Of a DNA stretch of 64,000 nucleotides, positions 1 to 11,224 are shown in pieces. The notes beneath the pieces are model-generated. The model had not been told where the DNA came from. It did no database searches and saw only the letters and a program-made list of their open reading frames with translations. The stretch lies in assembly GCA_030762935.1 (NCBI GenBank), contig CM060886.1, positions 36,255,509-36,319,508 of the forward strand. The letters are read 5' to 3'. Both the position numbers and the translations under genes were made by a program. Within the stretch, counting starts at the first letter, position 1. The number at the start of each line of letters is the position of its first letter. This DNA is from Hymenopus coronatus (Eukaryota; Arthropoda; Insecta; Mantodea; Hymenopodidae).

Positions 1-287
1 TTCACTGTTGTAACTTAATAATGCTTTATGAGGATTATTTAAATAGTATATATTTCAGAAGTTTAGAGATAAAAGAAACAAATTTGAACAATTACAATAT
101 AAGAAACTGGTACATACCTATCTTTCACTGAATGTGACAGTTGAAAATGCACTAGATATGCCCAAAATTTTATGAATATACTGTATTCAATATTAATAAT
201 AAATTTGGAAGTGATGTGCTCTGAAGCTCAGGTTAATTTAGTAACAAACTAAGGAGTTACGTTTTTTACACAAAGCTTCATCAAAAC

Positions 288-1160
288 TACAGCTCTGCAA
301 GAAATCATTGTTAAAAAGCTTATGCTTATTTTTACTTCATGGTAATCAAGAAAAAATTAGCAGAAAGAGTCTTACTACTTGCTTCCTTGTAAGTAGAAGC
401 GAAATAAAGGAGTACCATAGGTTAAAGTGATGTCGAAAGCTGGTTGCTATGTGACTGCAGTTCCTTTATTTGTATGAACATGAGTTGACAAATTCCTGTA
501 TGAGAAAAGTATAGGTTTTTTAAAGCTGAAACTAATAACAAGGAATATCTGAAAAATGATCATCTCTATGGAAAAAATGTATATGACATAAATTGTGTGT
601 TTTATCGTGATCTACATTTTTTGTGTAGTAAGTTTTTGTCTATCTCTTACAGTTTACCAGTTATGCAAAATTCAATAAAAATCGTCCAGAATAAAGAGGT
701 CTTTAGAGACTATTCCCAGTAAATTCAAAATATACATATTATTTGTGATGTAAATATCTTTAATATATCATATTTTTAATCAAAATCATTAGAGCCATTT
801 TTGAGAAAAACAAGATTTTCAAAAATGTTTCCATATAAAGGGTAGTTAGTGGTGAGGGGATTTACTTGAAAACCTTTGTGTCACATCCTTGGAAGATACT
901 GAACTTAAATACAAAGTTTGGTTATTTATTTATTTTTGAGCTGTGCTGTCCACAGACACACACACACGTGCACGCGCATGCACACACACACACACACACA
1001 CATACATACACACACACAGGCTATTTTCTAAAAATGCCTTTTTTGGATTCAGGAGACCTCAAAACATATTTCCAGTGAAATCTCTACATCAAAGTTTTGG
1101 GTGCATTACAATATATTCTTTAAATATTATGTACACAGTATGTGTAGATATAGTAAAAAA
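288..1160 (+). repeat. Dispersed 0.9-kb repeat, copy A
   Basis: This is a non-coding repeat related to eight other copies in the window. Recognisable blocks in order are the GCTTATGCTT segment, the 'aacaaggaatatc' block, 'ccagaataaagaggtctt', 'gagccatttttgag', a (CA)n run at about 956-1018, a 'ttggattcagg' block and an end rich in GTACA/TGTGTAG. Its 5' end is eroded compared with copies C, E and F. It is followed without a gap by copy B. Confidence 0.85.
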
Positions 1161-1775
1161 TCTGATGTGTCACATTCACATAGCTTTCTCTAACTGTTCC
1201 ATAAACAAACTTTTGTTACTAAAAATTATTCTTTTATCTATGCCATGCTAAAAGTGAATATCTCAAAAACGATCAAACTACAAAAAAAAACATAGATGAC
1301 ATAAATTTTGTATTTTAACGAGATCTACATTTTTTGTGTAGTAAGTTATGGTTTAACCGTTATACAAAAATATTGTAAAACTCATCCAGAATAAAGAGGT
1401 CTTCAGGGGCTATTCACAGAAAGTTCAAAATGTACATATTATTTGTGATGTAAATATCGTAATATACCACATTTTAATCATTAGCAATTTTTGAGAAAAA
1501 CAAAATTTTCAAAAAATTTTCCATGTAAAGGATAGTTAGTGGTGTAAGGATTTTCTTGAAAATCTTTGTGTCACATCTTTGTAAGATATTGAACTAAATA
1601 CCATGTTTGGTATTTAACCGACTTTTCTTTTTTGAGCTATGCAGTCCACAGACACACACATGGATGGACGGACCATTTTCTTTTTCTTCCTTTTTTCGGA
1701 TTCAGGGGACCTCAAAACATATATTCTCTGTGAAATATCATATTGATTTTGGGTAGTATGTACAATATAACTCAA
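1161..1775 (+). repeat. Dispersed 0.9-kb repeat, copy B (internally deleted)
   Basis: It starts exactly with the family 5' end TCTGATGTGT directly after the 3' end of copy A, so the two are a head-to-tail pair. It lacks part of the 5' third and has only a very short CA run near 1650. The ORFs here (Thr/His-rich or Lys-rich) are products of the repeat, not genes. Confidence 0.85.
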
Positions 1776-2025
1776 TGTAAAATGAACTTGGTTCATTATT
1801 ATATTATGTTGATTTCATTTTTTATTTCAGATTAATCTGAAAGTAAATTTATATTAATTTAATTAGCAATTTTATCAACATTTGCAAAAAAGTAGAAGAT
1901 GCATTAGAGTAGCACAGTTGCAATATTTGTCATATTTTATTTTGTCAGGAAATCCAAAGAACATAATTTATTATAAAGAATTCTATTGCACTTTTCTCTT
2001 ACAAAAGTGAATATATGGATGTATA

Positions 2026-2135
2026 CAGTGCGTTCCGTGACCGTTTTGTGGGGGCTGGTCCTCACTTGGCGGCAGCCGGCCCTCAAGCATTACAGTGCAG
2101 CTGCAGGGCAGTTCGGTCGCTCAGGGAATGCACTG
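2026..2135. mobile_element. Small GC-rich MITE with TIRs and TA target duplication
   Basis: The ends are inverted: CAGTGCGTTCCGTGACCG on the left pairs with the complement of CGGTCGCTCAGGGAATGCACTG on the right, with a few mismatches and a small gap. Both ends are flanked by TA (2024-2025 and 2136-2137), the target of Tc1/mariner-type elements. The body is clearly more GC-rich than the surrounding intron. It has no coding capacity. Confidence 0.7.
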
Positions 2136-2377
2136 TAGTAAATTTATAGATGTTATACATTTTAGATGGATGAATTATGTGTTTCAGAATGCTGTATGAA
2201 AGATATACATATTTCAGTTGAAGAAAATAAAGAACTTAAATAGCTCTGCAGTTGAGAAACTTGTGTATTTGAGTTAAGCATTTTTAAAAGCTGCTTGTAC
2301 ACTATGTTATTGTGGTTTGTCATTCAATCATATTTGTCAGCCATCTTCTGCATCAGAATTACAAATGAATACGAGGG

Positions 2378-2689
2378 TTGGGGCAAAAGTCATGGCAACT
2401 ATTTATTTTCTTGAAGATACCAGTCCGGTTGGAAAATGTGACATATACAGACGAAAGGACAAGAGGTGTTAACTACATGTGTGGACAATGAATAGCATTG
2501 AATATCATTACACACTAATTTATTACGGTAGTATAGGGGCAATAAGGCCCCTATACTAGCTACGCTACTACCAGCTATCACAGAACCATCTATTGTTCTG
2601 CATACACACTATGCTTGCAGAATTTCTACACGACACATATATTCGCATAACTACAAGAAAAAAACTAGTTACCATGACTTTTGCTCCAA
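2378..2689. mobile_element. Mariner-like MITE
   Basis: Left end TTGGGGCAAAAGTCATGGC... and right end (complement) TTGGAGCAAAAGTCATGGT... match at 21 of 23 positions and stay similar inward. The interior of about 270 bp holds no transposase. TIR sequence and size suggest a non-autonomous Tc1/mariner derivative. A clean target duplication is not visible. Confidence 0.75.
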
Positions 2690-5038
2690 GACAATTTTAA
2701 GCAAGTGTCCTTTGTGTTGCCTCTATTATTTCTGGTTTCCAATAGCCGCAATATCTTGCCTTTTCCCATATGAAATATCTTAGGCATTTTTGAACCCTGG
2801 TAAAATGGATTATTAAGTCAGTAAAATCTTTTTTGAACAAAGGATTGTAAATATAATATTTTGAAAGTCCTCAGTAGTATGACCATGTTGATCTTAATCA
2901 CAAATACAAAATTGATTCATTTCCATACTTCTGTGGAGTTTCTATGAATAAAGATATATTTTTGTTTCAGTTTGGATTCTCTCTTAACTTTCTATGCTTT
3001 AAACACTTCTGTAAACATTCTATACCAGACTGAAAATTTTCTTTCTCCTTTAATACTTGAAAACTTGTGACCTCCAATACAGAATTTTTTTCCCAGGAGT
3101 GGTCTTTCAGCTGTTCTGAATCCGAGCCACTCTCAGTTCAACTTGTTTTTTCCTCCATTTTTTTAGCTAAATGCTGACAACTTAGGATCAACTTAACTTT
3201 GTGAGAGGTATATATATCTGCTCCACTACTAGTGAAAAGATTCAGATATTTTGTTCAGCTTTAATCTAGGTTCTCTGTCTAGCAATTTTATGTATGGCTG
3301 CCTTATATATTGCAGAATATGTGCTTTATTGATTTACACTGTAATTGTATTTATTTTTGCTGGTAGAAATTATGGCTATTTGTATACAATCATTTGAAGC
3401 TAATGCAATCATTAAGCTTATGCATCATTTTGTCATGTATCAATTTAAGTTTTCTCTTGTTGGAGCTCTATTTTACATCATAAAATGAGTACCTATCTTT
3501 TTACTACCCCAAGTAAATAGCAATTCTAGCCAACAACTTTGTTACACTACCTGTACCGTCCTTGAAGATTTATGTCCCTATTTGGAATGGAATAATGGCA
3601 CATAAAGTTACAAGCATGATAATCATTTTATAAAAATATAACCACCTCCCAATGGATCATACATTTAAACATACATTTACTGAATGGATGATTCTAGTGA
3701 GTCTCCCTTCAAATACAGCTTCCTCAGAGGAAGACAGTATGTAATCTGTGCTGCAAACATACTCACATACACCCTCACAAGCCTTAAGCCCTTAAAACAG
3801 GCCAAAACTCCCTTAATTGCAGCTATCTGTGTTATTTCAGTCTACAAATGACCAGTAACTGGAAGTTTAGGTACTATAAACCATTAAAATAGGCAAGCAA
3901 AAATGCATTATAAATAGCTAAAATAGGCAATAAAGACAATATAAAAAAAACCTTATATTAAGCCTATTTATTTACAGATTGCACTATTCAAACAAGCATA
4001 CAATCAGCACGTTTATATTAACATCATATTGTATTATGTTTTAAAGCAACTTTAAAATTTTAAACAAAATGCTAACTGCATTTGACAGAAGAAAGGAGAT
4101 GTTTCTCAAAACCTATGCACTACAAAGCATTATATATGTCAAATGCAAATGATGATTTTTGACTCAATGTTGCGATTCTTCCCAATAACCATGCATTTTT
4201 GTGTTTGGTGTACTGTACTGTTGAGAAATGAAATATTTTTTTGTAGTTCACGTATTTTGCACAGAAGCATTTTACCATTGATCAGAATGCACTAATGTAC
4301 CTTTGCATTGATGTTTCTTGCTATTCATGGGTAATCTTTCACAACAAAGTTACAATGAAACTGATAGAAAGAGAAATTTACATCAATAATGAAATCACAT
4401 TTTAGCTCTGGTACTCAGTGTTTCTTCTGAAGGATATATGAGCTGATATGAAAACAAATAAATGCAAGGTAATAATACAGGTGATAATTAAAACCATTAC
4501 CTATTGTTAATGCTTTTTATGGCAACACTCAATGTTTTTAATAATAATGGAGTAAATATTAATAAAAAGGCAACAAAAGGCATTTATTTTAGCAATTAGA
4601 CATTTATGTAAGACATATAATGTTTTAATCACAGGGATGTAAATTATAACAATTCACTTTTAAATTGAAGATAGATTTAACAACGTAAAAGGCATTCTGC
4701 CAAGTTCTGTTCTAATGATTTACATTGGAGCCTCAAACTGTAATATCCAACTGCAAACAATAACTTTCTCTCTTTGCAATGAAAGCTCCGATGTTATTCA
4801 AAAGTTAGTTTTTAATAATTAAACAGTAGTGAAGTGCTTCTGATCAACTCATATGTGATCCTCTTAGTCATGCTTCTTATCATCATGTTCTTTAACATAT
4901 TCCATCAATGAAGAATCAAAATTGAAAAAATAAAATGTTTATCACATTTTTATTGCTGCATTGTTGTGTGATTCTAATAACTATTTTTCTAGCAGCCTAC
5001 ATACTTTGCCTTTCAAAAATATATTTTTCTACATATAG

Positions 5039-6006
5039 GTCAGTGGAACAACTTAGCAACCCCCTGGAACTGGAGGTACGGCGTAGTATGAAGACACAAC
5101 ATCATCCTCCTCCACCACCAGCTGTGTCACAGCCCTCTGGTCGCAGTGGAAGCAGAGGTGGTACATGGGGAAGTATATCACGTGTATTTGCCAGGAGCAG
5201 GCATCGCAAGGTGGCAAGTCCCAGCAGCCAAGAGGGTAAGTCCTCATCACCTTCCACTGGACGTCGTCATCATAGCAGAAACATCTGCTCGGTGGATGCA
5301 AGGAGAACTACCACCATGTTAGGATGGGGATCCCGGGCACCTTTCAGAAGTACCGGAGATACCGAAAGTCGTAGTTCTTATGAGGTATCTCGATCAGGTT
5401 CAACATCAAGATGGTTTGAGCCAGGTCGGCGCAAAACCATGGATGAGGGAAGATCCTCTGGAAGTCGAATACCAACATCATTCAGACATGAAGTAATAGA
5501 AAGACATGGAGCTTATGAAATGACTGCCGAACAAGCAAGGCAAGGTGTTCGTCAATATATAAAAGATATTGAACGGCTTGGTTCTTCTGAAGCTTCAATG
5601 GAAAGAATAGGCCTAGTAATGCAACAGTATAATAAGGATCTCGACAGGCAAGGTACTTACGAAAATGTAGCAGAGCTCAGTAGAGAAGAAGCTACTGCTC
5701 CAAGCTCAAATTCTAATTGGCCATATAGTGGTGAAGAGAGTGACCCTGACCATGATGATGAAGATGATGATGATAATGGAATTTATGAAAATATTGCAGA
5801 AGTTCGGATAAGTGGTGGATATGACAGCGATAGAGAGCTGGGTAATCCGAGTGCAGGAGTGTATGATACACCAGCTGATATCCTTTCAAATGGAGGAGGG
5901 GGTGGTGGTAGCAGTGGAGACAGCAGCAGGCGCAGTGGTGAGACATGTGGAGATCAACCTATATCAGATACCAGGTCACTAGCAAGTCGATACGATGCAG
6001 ACGCAG
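5039..6006 (+). CDS. KAZN: Kazrin-like, large internal exon (linker region)
   Basis: This is an internal exon of the kazrin orthologue encoding 322 residues plus one base. It lies between the upstream coiled-coil (not in the window) and the SAM domains. The start is set by the acceptor AG at 5037-5038 after a T-rich tract. The end is the donor CAG|GTAGCA at 6007, which leaves phase 1 and fits the next exon exactly. Residues 21-27 are His/Pro-rich and residues 35-57 are basic and Ser/Arg-rich, ending SRVFARSRHRK. Two 24-residue tandem repeats occupy residues 154-201, each ending in QY-x-KD. Four G-x-Y-[ED] motifs have their Tyr at 159, 207, 249 and 275, two of them YENV and YENI. An acidic run and a poly-Gly run follow. 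The product is probably a low-complexity, phosphorylatable scaffold linker. It belongs to kazrin because its splice phase leads into kazrin-type SAM exons. Confidence 0.8.
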
Positions 6007-6104
6007 GTAGCAGGCGAATGGGATCAGAAAGGGCTGGTGGTATGAGACAGTACATTTCTTCTTGTGTATGCATGGGGCGTGGGGCTGAAAGTGGGGAATT
6101 CTGA
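6007..6104 (+). other. KAZN: Read-through extension of the linker exon to a stop (possible short isoform)
   Basis: If the donor at 6007 is not used, the frame stays open for 32 more codons and stops at TGA 6102-6104. The extension is still G-rich and coding-like for about 45 bases. It would give a kazrin form lacking all SAM domains. Short, SAM-less isoforms are known for vertebrate kazrin; whether this insect gene makes one is inference. Confidence 0.45.
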
Positions 6105-6154
6105 CGGGCCATGATGCTAGAAAAGCTTTCTCAAGGGCAGTATCTAAGCATTAA

Positions 6155-6160
6155 AATAAA
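6155..6160 (+). promoter_or_regulatory. Candidate polyadenylation signal AATAAA for the short isoform
   Basis: A canonical AATAAA lies 51 bases after the read-through stop at 6104. In AT-rich DNA the hexamer is common by chance, so only its position after the stop gives it weight. Confidence 0.35.
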
Positions 6161-9100
6161 ATCAGAATATATTTCACATATATGAAGGCTTATACTGCAT
6201 TGTAAATTTACTGTCATTTAAAGGGCAAGAAGAAAATGATAAATCTAAGCACACTGACATAGGTTACTGCAATGGCAGCATTTTAACCAAATGTTTTAAA
6301 GTTGTCGTAACTATGAATATGAGCTGAAATTGAGGTTAAAGAGCACGTCCTTTATCTGTGATGAATGCAAGGTTTAGCATTCCTAATGTGTTCAGACCAG
6401 AATTTGTGTGACAATTGAATTCCACACTCTTCCTGGCCTTAGTCATATTTAACATTCCAAGAAATAATATAAAACTGAAATGAGCATAAAAGCTTAAAAG
6501 CTCCAGTATCTGAAGAATAAAAAGATGTCATGGTATGGTGATCATTTAATTATGATGATTTAAAATTCCAAAAACAAAACACTTTAGAATCACAATATTG
6601 TTTACAAAATGAACAATAAATGTGAATGTGGTTTTCTACCATTTTACGCACATTTGAGAAGGAACTCGGGTCATAATCCTAATTTATTAGTTTTTAGTTA
6701 GGTGCCCTATACAGAAAAATTAAATGTTTGCAGCATTTGGAAAACTCCTTTATTCTTGAAGATGCAAAATGCAGAGAAAGGATATTTTTGACCAAAGTAT
6801 TGATAGCAGAAAGATTGATAGCATAAGGAGGTTGATAAAAGTATTTTAAAATTTACTCTGTTGCTCAAAGCTTGATCATAATGACTTTTACATTCTGATG
6901 ACTGTGATGATCTAAATAATTTTACTATAATTAACAGATTGATACTGATTTACTATTTGAAGGTGTTATTTTTTTTTAAACATTTTTAATAGGGGTTGGT
7001 ATTTTAGTATTTATGTATTATGTTTTATCAATTGCAGTTAAATAGCTCATTCTAGTAGATTTAAAGTTATTTTCATGCTACAAATACTTCATTGAATAGT
7101 TTATTAATAAGTATTTTTGGCTCATTATTTCCCCCATGTAAGTTTTCTTTAAACTAATATGAGCTTTATTTTAATAGAAGATGACACAAGCAATGTAATA
7201 TTTCTTTGACACTTGAAGGTTATAATGGTTCCGTTGACTATTGGCCACTACTTGTACATCATTTCTCTGTCATTAACTTCTTAATGTTGACTTAGGAGAA
7301 CTTCTTTTCCAGGAAAGTTTACACATTTTCTTAAATAAAGTATATATTGCTGATTGTCAGAGAATAAGTGGCCAGCATTATGATTTTTTGAAGTTGAGAT
7401 ATGTTAACTATGAGTTTACCAAATTTGCCCACATCATTCATTAGTATTACTTTTTATATTTACAGATTGAATATGTCCCAGATACTGGAAAAATGCAATG
7501 CTTAGGCCTTAATTTGAAAGTGCTATGAATTTCCTTCAAATTATTGAGTAATTTAACAGAACTGAGTTCCTTAGCAGAAACATACTTATCTGCATCTGTA
7601 TAATTTGACTTCATCAGAATTATAATACAATTCAAAAATTTCCACAATATTGTTGTCTAACATCCTACCAGATTTTAGAAATTTTAAAATTTTCCTTACA
7701 GCTGATATTTTTTTTATCCTGGTTATATACAAGGCATTGAAATTTTCTTTAAATTTATTGAAAAACCAATTCAAAAAAAAAAAAATGTGAATAATTGAAT
7801 TTTTGGACTATTATTTTCAGTGAAAAAATGTTCTTTTAGCTTCTGCATAGTGAAATATTATATGCCCTTTCATCTATTTTATTCTCTCTCTTCCTTATAT
7901 TGAATAACTTTTTGACAGTCAATTATGTTACTCAGTATATTTTAAAAATGTTTTAATTTTGTGGTTTTTATAGGACATTCTCCTAAGAAAAGAAAGCTCT
8001 GTTTTAACATTGAGATTTAAATTTTGTTTTTGTTCTTTTTTTTTAAATATGATAATTCCAAAGCACTACTGTCTATATCAGCTATCACTGCTGAACTTGT
8101 AGGTGCTATGTTTTTCAGGTCACAGTTATCACTACCAGTTTTTATTTCAATTTCACTCCATTACTAGATTTCATAAGTGCATAACTTTGGTAACAACATA
8201 ACTTTATTCAGTTGAAAACTGTAAGCTTTTAGCACATGTTTCAAGTGATTAAAACATTGTATTTTGTGATTCTGGATATTTAGAGGATTCAAACAGTGAT
8301 CAAAACAAACTGTAATTAAAACATTAACTTGAATGCATAGTGAAGTAACTTACTTTAAATATGTTTTGGTGGCTATTGCTGTCATATTCAGTGGAGATTC
8401 ACTGATGAATTTGTGGTAGCAGTCTGTTGAGGTCTCTCGTCTGAATAGATGAATTTTGAGATGAGACTGTTTGTTTGTGATATATCAAAATTTATGATTT
8501 TGGTTTTGTTTTTCAGCATTAATAGATTTTCCAATTAGATTTTGGTAACTTGGGTTCACTGTGGAAATTATGGGTATGAGTTCAAAAATGGTGTACTGAC
8601 TTATCTGTCTGTTTATGCTTTAAATACCTCATGTGTTCTTTAAAACGATTTCTTTTTGTTTTTCCTATATGCACCTTTTCACATTCCTTGCTGCTGATTT
8701 CATATTTCCCTGACTGTTTCAGTGAGGGAATTTTATCTTTAGTGTTTGTATGTAGGAGTTTTTTTTTTTAAACTGTGCTTATTAACGGGGGCTAAGTTGA
8801 TATTCCACTTTTTGAAAATCTTTTGAAATTTTTGGTATGCCAAAGGGTGGTAAGTGCATTTTTTGAAGCTGATTTCTGATTTTATTCATTTTAGAGTGCT
8901 AATTTCTTTTACTTCCTTCTATTTCATACATTTATTAATCTTTTTTACCAGAAGCTCTGTGTAGTCATTCTTTTGTGCAATTTCTGTAATCTGATTAAGT
9001 TCTAATTTGTATTCCTTCTGGCTTAATGGTAGGTTTACAGTCTAAATGCAAGGCTCTTGATCGTGATGTATTTGCGTGAAATTGGGTTTTAGATGCTGTT

Positions 9101-9326
9101 TATTATGTGTCATGGCCTTTTGTGTTCTATTGTGAGTTACTTCTAAGAGCTACCATGATTGTAACAGTCCTTGTCGTATGCTGAACATAAGTTAATCTGC
9201 AAATGGATGTAAAGCAGTTGCTATTTGTCCCCATATGGTTGTTGTTTCATTTATTCTTTTTATTATTACAGTTGAACCTGATTTATGCGTATATCAAGAG
9301 AATGATGGAAGATTACTAGTTACTCA

Positions 9327-10173
9327 GAATTACTTACAACTGAGATTTAAAAAGGCAATACAGTGGGCCTACATGTGCAAAATTTTACAAACAACAAAGA
9401 TACATATGAAGAAAACATTATTTTGAACTTGGTTCTGCTTTAAAAAAATCAGTTAATTTAGCTTGTTTCACTTTTCTTACACTAAGTGCATAAACCTCAT
9501 TTTGCAAACTTATTAATGAATTTGAGAGCTTTTTCACTACCACTTTTAACACTGATGAAATGCCTACACACATTTATTGCACTTAACACTTCACTCACCT
9601 TAGGTATTTCAACATTTGAGTGGTTACTGCCGATGACTGTACATAGCACGGAGTAAGCAATTCCTAAGTCTGAAGCAATTTCGGTTTTGTGTGGCTTAAG
9701 CTCCACCTCTTGTATGAATTTCACTTTCTTATTTAGCATATAACATTTCCTTTTTCTGTTCTCCATGGCTGATTAAAAGCAACTGAGAACTGAAAGACAA
9801 ACAGCTGTTTTACAATAAATACCAGATACTGAACATTTTTATCTTTACTTCTCGTTTGTTGCTGCATTGTCGCATTCTACCAGCAAACGTATTATTGTCT
9901 TTTTTTTCCGAGGCCGAAAGTTGCCCGCTCAACTTGCATCTTTGTCAACAGAGATAAGCAAAATACCCTCGAGTTTCTTTTAAGATAGTGTATGCCATAT
10001 GCTCATTATAATTACATAAAACTCAGTTGTATTTCACTGAAATGTAATATGTATAACAGCGATTTACTATAAATGCATTACACATAAATAAGGTTCTGTT
10101 AACAGATTTCTAAATTACATTTTGCCGGGACCTAGGAAAATTTACATATAAATGTGAATTACTTACAACTGAG
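9327..10173. repeat. 18-bp direct repeats bracketing a pogo/Tigger relic
   Basis: GAATTACTTACAACTGAG occurs identically at 9327-9344 and 10156-10173. The transposase fragment lies between. The repeats are direct, not inverted, so they are not simple TIRs. They may be subterminal repeats or the result of a rearrangement. Confidence 0.6.
9497..9766 (-). mobile_element. Pogo/Tigger-type transposase, N-terminal fragment
   Basis: The 89-residue frame begins MENRKRKCYMLNKKVKFIQ and continues with a CENP-B/pogo-type helix-turn-helix (residues about 10-50, with the typical 'KTEIASDLGIAYSVL' recognition helix region). This DNA-binding domain normally opens pogo/Tigger/jerky transposases of about 450-550 residues. 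The DDE catalytic domain is missing. It is therefore a dead fragment of a DNA transposon inserted antisense to kazrin. A domesticated gene is unlikely because the frame ends after the first domain and no splice partner was seen. Confidence 0.7.
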
Positions 10174-11179
10174 CTACAGTTTCATTATTATTTATTTATT
10201 TAAATTAATAAATAATTTTATTTACCTTTGGAATTAGAATAGAATTCATGGCTTCATCAAAAGATATAAAACAAATTCTAAACATTGATTACATTCTTAT
10301 ACATTTACATTTAATAGTAGCATTGAATTTAATATTAAATTTGAAAAGGTGTGATCCTGGTCTTCAGCGCCGTCATCAAACGTCCCTTTTGTTTAGTGGA
10401 GGTGCCTCCCTCAGCTGGACAGGAACCATGTTAGCAGGCTTTTAAATCTAAATAGTCTCAGCTGTTTAAAAGTATATTTGTAACTTTTCTCATAAGACCT
10501 AGGTTTAAATTTTCCCTTTACAGTATTCAGCATATTCATTTAAAGAGTAAAACTGTTTTTTTTTAGTAAAAAATTTAAATCTCTGTCTTGTATTTATTTA
10601 TAGAAGATATATTTTTGAACTTCCCTGGTAAATAATTATATACTTTTAAGCCATTATATTTGAAGGAAGTTTCAAATAATTTGGTTTTGTGCGAAGTGTA
10701 GTGTAGCTTGTCCTTATTACGTGTATTGTGAGAATGAATTTCCCCATTAATGCTGTATTTACATCATTTATCTTCATGTAGACTAATAACAAGGTAAAGT
10801 CAGAATACTGAAATTCAGGAAATGTTCCCTACAACTTTCTTTTTTTGGAATACCAACTAGGATTCTTAGTGCCCTTTTTTGAAGTTTAAATATTATATTG
10901 CTATTCAAAGCATTTCCCCAGAAAGGTAAACCATACTTATTTATTTATTCTAACCTCTTGTCTTATAAGACTATGAATGAATGTAATTTATGATATGGAA
11001 ACTCCTTTGTGGCCATTGCACTGTAGTTAAACTTTACTTCATTTTAATACATCTACTCTGAAAAGAAGATAAAACTAAATCACCTGTCCCAAATTGTAAA
11101 CATCTTTAAACATTTGCTCACGATATTAAGTTGCCCATTATTCATCTTCTGAGAGTTGGAAGAAATTTGGATAAAAACT

Positions 11180-11224
11180 TATCCAGGTAACTGGCATCTA
11201 CCAGAATTTGAACCTGGGCCTTCA
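11180..11224 (-). mobile_element. tRNA-derived SINE fragment
   Basis: Read on the minus strand, it contains a B-box-like GGTTCAAATTC preceded by a tRNA-like arm (GTAGATGCCAGTTACC). It is only a short piece and no tail was identified. Confidence 0.4.

Larger units (their letters stand above)
1..5038 (+). other. KAZN: 3' part of an upstream kazrin intron
   Basis: No host coding sequence was recognised here. The stretch ends in a T-rich tract and the acceptor AG at 5037-5038. It holds two head-to-tail copies of the 0.9-kb dispersed repeat (288-1775), a 110-bp MITE (2026-2135) and a mariner-like MITE (2378-2689). The rest, about 2700-4930, is AT-rich sequence in which I see nothing further. Earlier kazrin exons must lie left of the window. 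Confidence 0.7.

Noticed and set aside
866..1251. Thr/His-rich ORFs over CA repeats (also at 39.8, 43.3 and 59.5 kb)
   Set aside because: They are translations of the microsatellite in the dispersed repeat, with no conserved protein signal.
4935..5038. ATG 4935 as the true start of a 389-residue protein
   Set aside because: A good acceptor AG lies at 5037-5038 after a T-rich tract, and the upstream part looks like a translated intron tail. It is kept only as a low-interest finding.
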